A stretch of 64,000 nt of DNA from an uncultured Bacteroidales bacterium (GTDB lineage: Bacteria; Bacteroidota; Bacteroidia; Bacteroidales; P3): the NCBI GenBank assembly GCA_900317125.1, contig ONFR01000003.1:1-64000 (forward strand), given 5' to 3'. The position numbers and the translations under genes are program-made. The stretch's first letter is position 1; each line of letters opens with the position of its first letter. The notes below the pieces were generated by a model. That model saw only the letters and a list, made by a program, of their open reading frames with translations. It did no database searches and had not been told where the DNA came from. Positions 12,001 through 17,900 of the stretch are shown one piece after another.

Positions 12001-13467
12001 GTTGTTGTCGGGACCTTCGAGTGTGCTCCATTGTACGGAACGGGGTTCGACGGGTACTCCGGAACAGAGCGAGTGGATGTGTACTTCGTATTGAGTGGAA
12101 GGGGTGAGGCCTGTGAGCCGAAGCGGAGAGGAAACGCCTGTGAGGGTGGTGCCTGTGCCAGAGGTGAAGCCTGCCACACCATACTCGATGTCGACGACGG
12201 GCGAACCGATGGTGTCGAAGCTGAGCCACATGCTGTTGCTTGTACGGTTATAGAGGTGCTCGTTCCAGGTGCCGCAGGGTATGAGGGCCACGTCGTCGAT
12301 GAATATGAACCGGCCGTCGCCCGACTGGAGGCTGCGTTGCATGCGGAAGGCGATGTATTTGCCACTTCCGGTGTAGGAGGCGAGGGGTACGAGCTTTTCC
12401 TCCCAGGTGTTGATATTGTCCACGGTGAGGGTGTCGACGGGGGTGAAGTTGTTGTTGCTGCGCAGGGTGCTGTCGCATACGCCCACGATGATGTAGGTGC
12501 CGCTATAGGCAGCACGGAGACTGAATCGGACGGACATGGTGGCGATGTCGTCCACGTTCATCCGCGGTGCGATGACCATGGAGTAGTGATTGCCGTCGTT
12601 GTTGCTGCCGCAGTACATGCGCAGGGCGCCAGGAGAACTGCTGTAGGGGTTGCCCACTATCTGAGGTTCGTTGAGTGTGTCGTCGTAGTTGAGCAGTTTG
12701 GTCCAGCAGGTAGGTATGATGTTGTAACCGATGCCGTAGTCGTCGAAGCTCTCCTCCATGGGGGGATTCATGGTGCCGCAGGCGGTGCGGAAAGACTCGC
12801 GGGCAGTGCAGCATGGAGACCAGTTGTCGGAGACGCTGCTGATGGCGAGGTCGTAGTGGGTGTTGGCATTAAGTCCAGTGAGCGAGAGGGTGTTGGTGTT
12901 CACTGTCGAGATGTTTCCGTTGAGGCTTACCATGAAGGGACCTGAGGTGTTGGTGGCGTTCCAGTCTACTTGGGCTGAAGAGGTGGTGATATTGGAGATT
13001 GTCACACCTGTGGAGGCGTTGATGCAGTTTTGCCCTACTCCGCTGCAGGTGTAGCTGAGGGCGAATCCGCTCGGGTTCACAGAGTAGTCGGAATGGAATC
13101 GAATAGTCATGGTGCCGGATGTGGCGGAACCGTTTAATACCTCGGAATTATGGCTGTCCCATAGCTGGGTGCCGTTGGCGTCGCCATCCCAGATGGTGAT
13201 ATAGTCGCAACACCCTTCAAGGTCGTAGCTGCCTGTAATGTTTATGGTGATGCCGGACGGGACGGTGATGACGACATAGCCGTCGAAGTTGTTAGAATAA
13301 CTCCCGTTTGGGCCTCCGTCGTCGTATATTGTGCCTGTGGGGTGCAGACAACCGTCTATCGGTAGGGTCTGCCCATTTGACATGTTAACAGAATATTGTG
13401 CATAACTATTCGTGGTAGCCAGTGCCATCAAAGCGAAAATGAGGAACTTGTATTTCGGGTGTGCCAT
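1..13467 (-). CDS. Giant modular secreted adhesin (CUB, FN3/cleaved-adhesin repeats, PKD, CDST repeats), 3' end outside window
   Basis: Starts at the ATG at 13467 with a signal peptide of about 23 residues ending NSYA|Q. The frame has no stop down to the left edge (about 4,489 codons), so the C-terminus is missing. Residues about 40-135 form a CUB-like domain (DDGGPNGSYSNN, DYITIWDG, MTIRFHSD). Then come about fourteen modules of roughly 250 residues, each an FN3-like unit (VEYG..GF..GTGT) followed by a cleaved-adhesin/choice-of-anchor-J jelly roll that ends in YIDDL..C. A glycine-rich linker lies near residues 1980-2015, a PKD-like domain (FWDFGNG) near 4060-4110, and 50-residue GCDSTVTLYLTV repeats after about 4190. 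Near position 365 the homologous frame changes. This architecture is typical of T9SS surface adhesins, related in domain type to gingipain/HagA adhesins. The ligand is unknown and the sorting domain would lie outside the window. Confidence 0.9.
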   Translation of the reverse strand, partial: MAHPKYKFLIFALMALATTNSYAQYSVNMSNGQTLPIDGCLHPTGTIYDDGGPNGSYSNNFDGYVVITVPSGITINITGSYDLEGCCDYITIWDGDANGTQLWDSHNSEVLNGSATSGTMTIRFHSDYSVNPSGFALSYTCSGVGQNCINASTGVTISNITTSSAQVDWNATNTSGPFMVSLNGNISTVNTNTLSLTGLNANTHYDLAISSVSDNWSPCCTARESFRTACGTMNPPMEESFDDYGIGYNIIPTCWTKLLNYDDTLNEPQIVGNPYSSSPGALRMYCGSNNDGNHYSMVIAPRMNVDDIATMSVRFSLRAAYSGTYIIVGVCDSTLRSNNNFTPVDTLTVDNINTWEEKLVPLASYTGSGKYIAFRMQRSLQSGDGRFIFIDDVALIPCGTWNEHLYNRTSNSMWLSFDTIGSPVVDIEYGVAGFTSGTGTTLTGVSSPLRLTGLTPSTQYEVHIHSLCSGVPVEPRSVQWSTLEGPDNNITQCQDFETGSTLPPSWLRTGVYDGTPTTSTSYHHSGGRSLRVRPYYTNTMPIVALPLIDTVSIQHLNVSFYLYSDGYTSGQIEVGIMEYPENATSFTPVDTVYCTASRSWQYKQVSLDRYSGTGSYIALRASDPNTPYNSMYIDDLNVGSCLAGGVHYTNVGSHSVEIRWDTVGTSFHGDSIIVEYGGTGFEEGTGTRLSVPVRGANRQLAGGQQRLVVSGLAADSSYQFIVYGACDTIVQHCDAVRLSAHTLEQDILLPFCVDFEGMADGSFPSGWYRPSMYDNFPRIYDNGALQHSGSRALYLRSYRDLENHSTIVLPLLETDSMNGLVVDFFAYGNAGDGHTLQIGIMEDPNDENTFTAIATAAVGCHRWERHVVAINDYIGTGRHIAIRNRNNYYYSSEGVWIDDLVVSSADASGRTVSSVTSHGATFTWQPQGRSYNGAIVEWGPTGFIRGTGTIVTVDANTFSLTVDTLQTNTTYDCYITALSSETAATCNYGCNTFTTFEHPMVSSYCYSFEDTDPYGFPSGWTRPIVYDSRPRVENTAHTGSSSLYMRSYNCSGNNYTSMAAMPYLEETSLDGLTLTFYTRGYNYYSSSRLYIGMLTDPSSPSTFDTIAEINYDWSSNWQRHTVDLSSYTGNGRHIAFWLVTLNGCNEGNLYLDDITLSRCDITDVHIYSITAHDAWLTWGTNGSVDSVDVEYIGSTSSSPIIVTNATAPLHLAGLNADETYTCQVRAWCSGSANSCSNDIYTFTTRTDSIAPGYCCDFGSATPWQPPQYWTILQSYDNHPQVIETDGDRNLEFYTCSYEGTGNLIVMPAAENPVAGSVVSFSLRCTNSSVRNRARFTIGVITIPYDSSTFIPIRTIYPTYQWHRYSVDLSAYTGTARHIAFRYTSTDGCFYTLLDDLGFSLCRPGDLHATNISDQSCRLTWRRYGTTSNSTRYTVEYGPTGFTRGSGTLIHTTDTTVAITGLTNSTSYQFFVWSSCQDSAECQQEEVTVHTLDEPLYTPFCNNFDSENADRVPADWVRPYGDEYPRISTDRSHSSNKSIQFYSYCCNNWEDQTSMAAMPMVSTDNMSSLQVDFYYYNENPDAALVIGVMTNPRDTHTFTPLHTVRTSGHWARIKKSLSSYSGSGRYIAFRYRASYCSSGWAYIDDLTLRSCAITDCRLSGLGQDGVDVVWHATSSTPGVWMTYGHSASSQSAPTYHTSSPIHIAGLTEATPFEIHLWPQCDSTPDNCNYETLREETLHTWVNIPYCTNFDGIGPNSFPNNWRRLSTVGSDYPRTSSYIRHSENNSMQFYAVDSLYSLAAMPTVNPSNGCMAVSGLYANFWTRFEGYSSSARLVVGVMTDILDTNSFVGVDTLTGNYSDWEHHTLSLAAYTGSGHIIAFKLLTADGNWCECYLDDLCIEKCVSSDLTITDITQNSITVSWTGHGTQGIIVEYGPRGFAHGHGTFDTLLTSPTTIDGLSELTEYEFNFKTLCDCQIIGATYLPGGGSPGTTSGGSWGGGGGTGGGGGGGGGWGGGTGIIITTQAHYLEIPYCESYETYDTLNFPPSYRRIIGSSNLYPVLTTTNHHSGEGCIALYTTTDTACFFSLPPLEEGTTTEMVMTFYAYAVNGYATSTDALQVGIMSNPDDASTYTPVAAFRLDNTARWQQFSVDFAPYVGTGQYITFRYKPIYASYIYYIDDIYVGRCGITNVEFTTSPTSVQVGWTALHTPTAVNIEYGRQGYDRADSAYSPTVVTAAYSPCTITGIDPDSNYDFYIMAQCSDTDMALCAPVAYTLNPMLYPPYCQDFEDLPSGVLPDHWKVVRGRDPYPLTETQYGQQIVAFYPCSYNDNTVLLRPLPSGDSLGGKWVYADFSTSNNNYIYLDFGTLADTSDANTFVQMASLSNGQTDQLQEFNVQLSGGSPALNRLAIRARSTSGCRWIRLARLALTNYPYPTGLNSTVYGSSTRRITWSGQYNNPYYTIEYGYGDNWRTVASDSCQALLTNLQPAQTYQVFFISPDGERLCLPYTFTTPDAVPLPYCDNFDSYDDYSVPPGWYSFSAYGDNYPRTYSSNYRSCCRTMDFYTNNNHLQYTALPDFDIDSVKHLDLQFSLRIEDVSRMRLVVGVMDDRTDFNTFVPVDTLTCPSNSVHYPQHVSLAPYNGTGRFVAFLITTTGGRNAFYLDDLVVSPCPLPDLTVSGARQVKAALPEGTPADYWLEYGPDGCTQGDSTNTLVHVTENPYFITGLQPNTTYNFFARCFEEVPTCAPPTTLTTSEEMSVPYCETFDTTPDYQMPAGWTRHNPNNSNYPRKNYDGIIQFYNNCNYNSSSYAVMPDVAVDSLRHLELYFDLYSDRNQFLMIVGVMDDQNDVNSFVPVDTVQITATYTWQPVHASLHSYRGTGRFITFCMVNTTGNCNSMYIDNLRINDHPTPSVALTGATTVTVATSSVDYSPDYWIEYGPDGCTQGDSSNSWVHITSYSVAITGLEELTTYDFYHHTDSGDVTCFPPESITTSTVLPAPYCESFDSAPDYQMPTGWTRQNSYHADYPRKNYDGIIQFYNNCNNNSRSYAIMPDIDIDSLSHAEVHFSLYSDRNQFLMIVGVMSDQYDINTFVAVDTVQNTASYTWQPVHASLHSYRGTGRFITFCMVNTTGNCSSMYIDDLAILPCPQPNIQLVGATTVAATIDSHYTADYWLEYGPAGIVQGAMDTMWSSDGLTYSVFPANTLIHVTQNTAIISGLQENTAYDFYMRCDSAVVSDCYPYTQVTTSQLMEIPYCDDFADYGTGTAAFPTGWRRYMSDNNNSRLYVQYDGDAADGRDLRFEIYNALYAYAVLPELDIDSVRNLTLRATMWSSYNPETMFLEVGVMTDMNDINTFAVVDTLRNYQNGRWEVLQARLANYTGHGRFIALRMRETNGSWRTIWVDRIEILTCDIPADAHASLSRHNEVRIDASEPSRTGFWVEYGSAGFEQGTGTFVHIDSLPTHLILANSTTYDFYFRCDTVSPTCIPLQQVTTQAGPIPVPLCMDFDTCQNNRMPYGWHNLRVPQEYGNDVYVYSDQSHSGSRSLRFCSAYTERTPLAVLPDLQVDSLSQLAVSFWMKNNNYGTFILDLGVMSDPYDASSFITLKRFTNTLNNTWQRMQAILTGAPAEARFLAFRLTKTSGSWDWLYLDDLYITTCGAADLQVAGMTADQLTLDWKQAGRPEITVEYGPVGFADGTGTTLHPTAPPLTVSGLDNLTNYEFRYCASCDDDMGGFCNWNYCDTIMIFTPAGGTGCIDPTNLTAEYTTCTYGSYSNPRSRMGVVNYGNQSALSRHTVHYDTTERDPRTGGLLRTVPEGAVASVRLGNWTSNNSNPEAESVTYSLFVDPSSFDLLILKYAAVLQDPEHSAAQQPRFSIEILNEYNELIDSRCGAADFIANANLGWNEAANDVLWKDWTTVGLDMSAYANQTIRIRLTTYDCGEGSHYGYAYFTLDCLLKNIRAEYCGEVESNIFTMPDGFNYNWYTDTVERTTLYTTQSINIPTSNTTYYCDVSFVDNAECFFTMSAYAGTRYPLALFDSVITLNNCQFYVQFNNLSTISTDGVTPIGTGEGCESAFWDFGNGMTSTDYNGSTVYTTPGTYDVMLISYLGGGSCADTIIKTLTLEYPSASPSLAGPTDRCAGNLPDTVMALNGVSYLWITDDTTSTWTDSVVVLTPTTDTVLRCIVTNADGCTDTLQHAILVHPVFDLSDTLTLCTSQLPFAWGDTTLATGTHDGTYAVARRTVFGCDSTATLSLTVNDVSSGDTTAVACDQFVWHDSVYTASTIASYITSNVQGCDSTVTLYLTVRASSHGTGYDTVASSALPYSYHDHTLMGDTTVQVILTNAEGCDSTIDFHLTVIWQTYSTLYDTVCDSQLPYTWNHDGAPCAAHMASRLLRHYMQQPVSLVWRQLLQHRWRLYPCPAHHRRLRQSPHAAPRRPQHLGGRHVGLGLRPVHVARLAIHRLHHRHPHHHGRPRLRQHRDALPHRKPRFFLHLLRHLHREPA
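355..380 (-). other. Frameshift/deletion site in a CDST repeat of the giant adhesin
   Basis: Upstream on the minus strand the repeat reads ...CDSQLPYTWN; the homologous sequence then resumes in another frame as TMVLHVLPTWH. The conserved CDS codons of successive repeats lie about 147, 156 and 147 bases apart, but the pair spanning this point is 238 apart instead of about 294-312. About 56-74 bases, congruent to 2 modulo 3, are therefore missing. Both the old and the new frame stay open to the window edge. Either a real mutation or an assembly error would look like this. Confidence 0.75.
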
Positions 13468-13489
13468 AAGTCGTATTGAATTTGGGATG

Positions 13490-13497
13490 CAAATATA
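13490..13497 (-). promoter_or_regulatory. Bacteroidota -7 box (TATATTTG) of the giant adhesin
   Basis: The minus strand reads TATATTTG 22 bases before the adhesin ATG, matching TAnnTTTG. The upstream DNA is AT-rich. The leader would be very short. Confidence 0.65.
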
Positions 13498-13524
13498 CGA
13501 TTATTTTTGGATATTTTATAAAAA

Positions 13525-13614
13525 GAATGTGTTAATGTGTGAATGTGTTAATGTGTGAATGTGTTAATGTGTGAATGTGTTAGTCGATTTACGAATTTAC
13601 GAAATGACGAATTC
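13525..13614 (+). repeat. R2 dispersed repeat: three perfect 16-bp units plus core
   Basis: Three exact tandem copies of GAATGTGTTAATGTGT occupy 13525-13572. A partial copy, the core GTTAGTCGATTTACG and a run of ACGAAwT-type words follow. Related arrays occur at 15437, 16459, 20376, 20973, 28150, 51121, 58100, 59255 and 60125. There are no unique spacers between units, so this is not a CRISPR. Confidence 0.85.
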
Positions 13615-13804
13615 ATAATGTCCGCGACTGGATCGTAGAGCAATTCAAGGAGTGAATGTCTCGAAGTCACAATGTCTCCACGGTCGATTTGAGAAAAGGA
13701 AATCGAAATGCCTTTGGGGTAAGTGTGGCGGGAGACTTCGTCGCTGGCGTTTTCGAAGGGTTGCCGTTGGCGACCCTTCTACTTTATGATTCGAAAAAAA
13801 ATCG

Positions 13805-13812
13805 TACCTTTG
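13805..13812 (+). promoter_or_regulatory. Bacteroidota -7 box (TACCTTTG) of the U32 peptidase operon
   Basis: TACCTTTG follows an A-rich tract and lies 51 bases before the ATG at 13864. Its position supports the 13864 start over the longer open frame beginning at a GTG at 13723. Confidence 0.7.
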
Positions 13813-13863
13813 CAAACGGTATCTACTTACACTGGTGCCACGACTAATCAGATTGTCAGTACA

Positions 13864-15156
13864 ATGGAAACATATCATCAAGTTGGGGGCAGTACCGCCG
13901 CCCAGCAACATATAGAGATTATGGCTCCGGTGGGGAGCTACGAGAGCCTCAGTGCCGCCATCCAGGCGGGGGCCGATGCCGTCTATTTCGGCGTGGGGAA
14001 CCTGAATATGCGTTCCCGCTCGGCAGCCAATTTCTCGGTGGAGGATCTTCGCCGCATCGCCGAGACAGCGCAGCAGCACGGTGTGCGCACCTACCTCACG
14101 GTGAACACCATCATTTACAACCACGAGATTGAGGAGATGCACGCGCTGGTGCAGGCTGCCAAGGAGGCGGGCATCACGGCCATCATCGCCAGCGACATGG
14201 CGGTGATAACATACGCCAACAGCATCGGCGTGGAGGTGCATATTTCCACCCAGTGCAACATTTCGAATGTGGAGGCGGTGCGTTTCTTCGCCCATTATGC
14301 CGATGTAGTGGTGACTGCGCGAGAGTTGCCTCTCCGACAGGTGGCCGAGATTACCCAGTATATCAAGGACAACGGCATCCGTGGTCCGAAAGGGGAGCTG
14401 GTGCAGGTGGAGGTGTTTGCCCACGGGGCATTGTGCATGAGTGTGAGCGGCAAGTGCTACTTGAGCCTCGACGAATACAACTACAGTGCCAACCGCGGCG
14501 CCTGTCTGCAGCTGTGCCGCAGGGAGTATCTGGTGAAGGACGTCGAGAGCGACACGGAGCTGCTGGTAAGCGGCAAATATATCATGTCGCCGAAGGACCT
14601 GTGCACCATCGGTTTCCTTGACAAGATTATCCACGCGGGCGTGCGGGTGCTGAAGATTGAGGGACGCGGCCGCTCGGCCGACTATGTGAATACGGTGGTG
14701 GAGTGCTACAAAGAGGCGGTGCAGGCCGTCGACGACGGCACCTACACACAGGAGAAGATTGCAGGATGGACCGAGCGGCTGCGCACGGTGTTCAACCGTG
14801 GCTTCTGGGACGGCTATTATCTGGGACGCAAGATGGGCGAGTGGAGCGAGCGGTACGGCTCTCAGGCCACCGAGAACAAGGTCTATCTAGGCAAGGTGAC
14901 CAATTATTACAACCGTCCGCAGGTGGCGGAGATGAAGATTGAGACAGCGGAGCATCTGCGAGTGGGAGAGGACTTGATGGTGATAGGGCAGACCACAGGC
15001 GTCTACCGCGCCACCGTGGAGGAGCTGCGCCTTGGCGACACTGCCCAGCCCGTGCCGGAAGTGCATCAAGGCGACGTGTTCAGCGTCAAGACCACCGAGA
15101 TGCTGCACCGAGGGGACAAACTCTACCGCGTGGATAAAGTGATTGACGAGTTTTAA
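13864..15156 (+). CDS. U32 family peptidase-like protein (TrhP/RlhA type)
   Basis: This is a protein of 430 residues with the peptidase U32 signature. The N-terminus has IEIMAPVGSYESL and a TIM-barrel-like first half (AGADAVYFG, HISTQCN). The central motif EVFAHGALCMSVSGKCYLS and a following cysteine-rich stretch (ANRGACLQLCRREY) are the family hallmarks. Relatives are annotated as collagenase-like proteases, but characterised enterobacterial members act in tRNA or rRNA hydroxylation, so an RNA-modification role is the better guess. The ATG at 13864 was chosen because a -7 box lies just upstream of it. Two bases separate its stop from the next start, so it is probably cotranscribed with the ThrE gene. 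The exact substrate cannot be told. Confidence 0.9.
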   Translation: METYHQVGGSTAAQQHIEIMAPVGSYESLSAAIQAGADAVYFGVGNLNMRSRSAANFSVEDLRRIAETAQQHGVRTYLTVNTIIYNHEIEEMHALVQAAKEAGITAIIASDMAVITYANSIGVEVHISTQCNISNVEAVRFFAHYADVVVTARELPLRQVAEITQYIKDNGIRGPKGELVQVEVFAHGALCMSVSGKCYLSLDEYNYSANRGACLQLCRREYLVKDVESDTELLVSGKYIMSPKDLCTIGFLDKIIHAGVRVLKIEGRGRSADYVNTVVECYKEAVQAVDDGTYTQEKIAGWTERLRTVFNRGFWDGYYLGRKMGEWSERYGSQATENKVYLGKVTNYYNRPQVAEMKIETAEHLRVGEDLMVIGQTTGVYRATVEELRLGDTAQPVPEVHQGDVFSVKTTEMLHRGDKLYRVDKVIDEF

Positions 15157-15158
15157 AG

Positions 15159-16490
15159 ATGACCGAAGAACAGGAACAGGCCTTGCAGTTAGCCACCGAA
15201 GCGGGACACATCCTCCTCGAAAACGGCGCGGAAATCAGCCGCGTTGAAGAGACCATGACCCGTATTGCCTCGGCCTACGGTATCGAGGATGAGAGCTTCT
15301 TTGTGCTGAGCAACGGCATCATCGCCACCGGACAGCACTATGCCCGTGCCGAGTTCATCCCCATCAAGGGCACCCAACTGGCCAAAGTGGTGGAGGTGAA
15401 CCAGCTCAGCCGCGATGTGACCGCCGGAGAACGTGGGAATGCGTTAACGTGTGATTGTGTTAATCCGACTAACGAATTCACGAATCCACAAGTTAACACA
15501 TTCAAACCGATGCCTGTGGAAACCCTCAGACAAAGGATTCAGGCCATCCGCAACATGCCCGGCAAGGTGTGGTGGGAGATGACGCTGGGCATTGCCCTCG
15601 GTGTGTCGTCGTTCAGCATCCTGTTTGGCGGCAGTCTTGTCGACGCCTTGGCAACCCTTGTTGCGGGAGTTCTCTTGGGGTTGTTCATGACTTTTGTCAG
15701 CCCTCATCTCTCGCGCCTTATGGGCAATGTGGCCGGCGGGTTGGTGGGAGGTATACTCTGCATCCTGCTCTACCGGCTGGCCATGGGAATTGAAGGCCTG
15801 CCGCAGCTGCACTTGGCCAATATGATTATCGGCACAATCATAGCTTTGGTGCCGGGAGTTCCATTTACAAATGGTATGCGCGACTTGGCCAACGAGGACT
15901 ACATTGCGGGCTCCACCCGCCTTACTGATGCTTTCCTGACGTTCCTCTTCATTGCTCTGGGCGTCGCCTTGGCATTCATCATCGACGGTATCATCACAGG
16001 GGGCATTATCCAACTGGGTGCGCCGGTAAAAGATTCGCTGGCCTCCCATTGGGCCATCCAGCTGGTTGCCGCCTTTGTGGGCACGGTGGGTTTCTCGGCT
16101 CTTTTTGGTGCACCCCGCCGTTTTTACCTCTATTGCGGTTTGGCGGGTATGGCCGGCTGGGCGGTATATCTGATTGTGGCTGCCGGCCATTCGGTCGTCG
16201 GGGCGGCCTTCTTTGCCGCACTCACGGTGGCGGCCATCAGCCACGTCATGGCCCGATTGTGCCGTTGCCCCGTCACCGTGTTTCTCATCTGCGGCATCAT
16301 CCCCTTGGTTCCTGGCGGGGGCATCTTCTGGACGGCCTACTACATCGTCACCGAACAGCTCCGTATGGCTGCGGCAACGGGATTTGTTGCACTTAAAGTC
16401 ACCATTGCCATTGCCGGGGGCATCATCCTTGCCTCGGGAATCATCAATAAATGTCACTTGAACTCGTTAATGCGTAAATCGAATAACTAA
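15159..16490 (+). CDS. Threonine/serine exporter family protein (ThrE-like, fused form)
   Basis: The protein has 443 residues and combines the N-terminal ThrE (DUF1212) and C-terminal ThrE_2 (DUF3815) parts in one chain. The soluble start (LLENGAEISRVEETMTRI) is typical. About ten hydrophobic segments follow from residue 145, with the glycine/proline motif ALVPGVPFTNGMRDL in the first half and IPLVPGGGIFWTAYYI in the second. It should export threonine/serine or small amino acids across the inner membrane. Residues about 93-115 are encoded by an R2 repeat (15437-15503), and the last nine residues (NSLMRKSNN) by a second R2 copy that also supplies the TAA stop. The insert falls in the linker between the cytoplasmic domain and the first membrane helix, so function may be tolerated. 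Confidence 0.88.
   Translation: MTEEQEQALQLATEAGHILLENGAEISRVEETMTRIASAYGIEDESFFVLSNGIIATGQHYARAEFIPIKGTQLAKVVEVNQLSRDVTAGERGNALTCDCVNPTNEFTNPQVNTFKPMPVETLRQRIQAIRNMPGKVWWEMTLGIALGVSSFSILFGGSLVDALATLVAGVLLGLFMTFVSPHLSRLMGNVAGGLVGGILCILLYRLAMGIEGLPQLHLANMIIGTIIALVPGVPFTNGMRDLANEDYIAGSTRLTDAFLTFLFIALGVALAFIIDGIITGGIIQLGAPVKDSLASHWAIQLVAAFVGTVGFSALFGAPRRFYLYCGLAGMAGWAVYLIVAAGHSVVGAAFFAALTVAAISHVMARLCRCPVTVFLICGIIPLVPGGGIFWTAYYIVTEQLRMAAATGFVALKVTIAIAGGIILASGIINKCHLNSLMRKSNN
15437..15503 (+). repeat. R2 repeat copy inside the ThrE coding sequence
   Basis: GAATGCGTTAACGTGT at 15437-15452 differs at two positions from the 16-bp unit at 13525. The copy ends with GTTAACACATTC, the near inverse of its beginning. 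It is read through in frame and codes for an Asn/Thr/Pro-rich stretch unlike the surrounding protein. Confidence 0.8.
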
Positions 16491-16517
16491 TTAAATAATT
16501 AACGAACTAACACATTC
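16459..16517 (+). repeat. R2 repeat copy at the 3' end of the ThrE gene
   Basis: TGAACTCGTTAATGCGTAAA starts here and recurs almost unchanged after the gene ending at 20965 and, on the minus strand, at the end of the PHP phosphatase gene. It covers the last codons and the stop of the ThrE gene and ends in AACGAACTAACACATTC. Confidence 0.75.
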
Positions 16518-16523
16518 TAAAAG

Positions 16524-17900
16524 ATGGCTAAAGCACGTTCATATTATTTCTGCCAGGAGTGTGGCTACCAGTCGTCGTCGTGGATAGGGCGTTGCCCCGA
16601 GTGCGGCAAGTGGAACACCTTTGTCGAAGAGGTGGTGCAGGCTTCCTCCCCCAAAGCCGCCAAGGCAGGAAACTTTGGGAAGACCGTCCCGAAACGCATT
16701 CAGGAAGTCGCCTACAGCGAGACCGAGCGCATTCCAACCCATTGTGCCGAATTCGACCGTGTACTTGGCGGCGGCATAGTGCCGGGCAGCCTCCTGCTGC
16801 TGGGCGGCGAACCGGGCATAGGCAAGAGCACCCTGCTGCTGCAGACGGCACTGGCCATCCGCGACCGCCGTCTGCTTTATGTCAGTGGCGAAGAGAGCGA
16901 GCAGCAGATACGCATGCGTGCCGACCGCATCGGCATCCATGCCGACAACTGCTACGTGGTAAGCGATACCGTCACCCAGCGCATCTTCGAGCATATCGAT
17001 GCGGTGCAGCCCGACCTGCTCGTCGTCGACTCCATCCAGACCGTCGTCACCGAGGACGTCGACTCGCCCGCAGGCAGCGTGAGCCAAATCCGTCAGTGTA
17101 CCACCGAGTTCCAGCACTATGCCAAGACCACTGGTGTCCCCGTGCTGCTCATCGGCCATATCACCAAGGACGGCACCCTTGCCGGCCCCAAGGTCATGGA
17201 GCATATCGTCGATGCCGTCCTCCAGTTCGAGGGCGACCGCAATTACGGCTTCCGCATCCTCCGAGCCTTGAAAAACCGTTTCGGCTCCACCTCCGAGATA
17301 GGCATCTTCGAGATGCGTGGCAGCGGTCTGGCCGAAGTCTCCAACCCCTCGGCCCTCCTCCTGTCGCATCGCGATGAAGAGCTCAGCGGCACCGCCGTGG
17401 CGGCAACCCTCCAGGGGGCTCGGCCCATGTTCGTCGAAGTGCAGTCGCTCGTCAGCTCGGCCGTCTACGGCACCCCTCAGCGCAACGCCAACGGTTTCGA
17501 CATGCGGCGTATGAACATGCTGCTGGCTGTCCTCGAGAAACGGTGCGGATTCAAACTCGGGGCCAAGGATGTCTTCCTCAACATGGCGGGAGGGCTGCGC
17601 GTGAGCGACCCCGCCCTCGACCTTGCCGTGGCCTGCAGCATCCTCTCCAGCAACATCGACATGCCCGTCTCCCCCCGCTACTGCTTTGCTGCCGAGCTGG
17701 GGCTCAGCGGCGAGGTGCGCCCCGTCAGCCGCATTGAAAACCGCGTAGCCGAGGCTGCGCGACTCGGGTTCGAGCGCGTCTTCATCTCCAAATACGACCT
17801 CCGCAACCTCGAACAGAACAAATACAACATTCAAATCGTAGGGGTCGGCGTCATCGAGGAGGCCTTCCGCAGCCTCTTCGCCAGGCAAATTGATAATTGA
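16524..17900 (+). CDS. radA: DNA repair protein RadA (Sms)
   Basis: 458 residues, normal for RadA, a RecA-like ATPase that promotes branch migration in recombination. A C4 zinc finger (C10, C13, C24, C27) opens the protein. The Walker A motif GGEPGIGKST is at 94-103, the family-specific KNRFGS motif near 250-255, and a C-terminal Lon-like domain (LNMAGGLRVSDPALDLA, ELGLSGEVRPV) ends it. The start is an ATG 33 bases after the ThrE stop, the gap being largely R2 repeat. The last residues (QIDN) and the TGA lie at the edge of the R1 hairpin that follows. Identification is firm. Confidence 0.97.
   Translation: MAKARSYYFCQECGYQSSSWIGRCPECGKWNTFVEEVVQASSPKAAKAGNFGKTVPKRIQEVAYSETERIPTHCAEFDRVLGGGIVPGSLLLLGGEPGIGKSTLLLQTALAIRDRRLLYVSGEESEQQIRMRADRIGIHADNCYVVSDTVTQRIFEHIDAVQPDLLVVDSIQTVVTEDVDSPAGSVSQIRQCTTEFQHYAKTTGVPVLLIGHITKDGTLAGPKVMEHIVDAVLQFEGDRNYGFRILRALKNRFGSTSEIGIFEMRGSGLAEVSNPSALLLSHRDEELSGTAVAATLQGARPMFVEVQSLVSSAVYGTPQRNANGFDMRRMNMLLAVLEKRCGFKLGAKDVFLNMAGGLRVSDPALDLAVACSILSSNIDMPVSPRYCFAAELGLSGEVRPVSRIENRVAEAARLGFERVFISKYDLRNLEQNKYNIQIVGVGVIEEAFRSLFARQIDN

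Larger units (their letters stand above)
13468..13863. other. Divergent spacer between giant adhesin and U32 peptidase
   Basis: No gene is seen. The spacer holds the two outward-facing -7 boxes at 13490-13497 and 13805-13812 and an R2 repeat array at 13525-13614. The stretch 13615-13800 contains nothing recognisable. An open frame from a GTG at 13723 is only an upstream extension of the U32 gene, and the promoter lies inside it. Confidence 0.7.

Noticed and set aside
13525..13614. Possible CRISPR array or minisatellite
   Set aside because: The 16-bp units are directly adjacent without unique spacers, and no cas genes are present. It is classed as a dispersed repeat instead.
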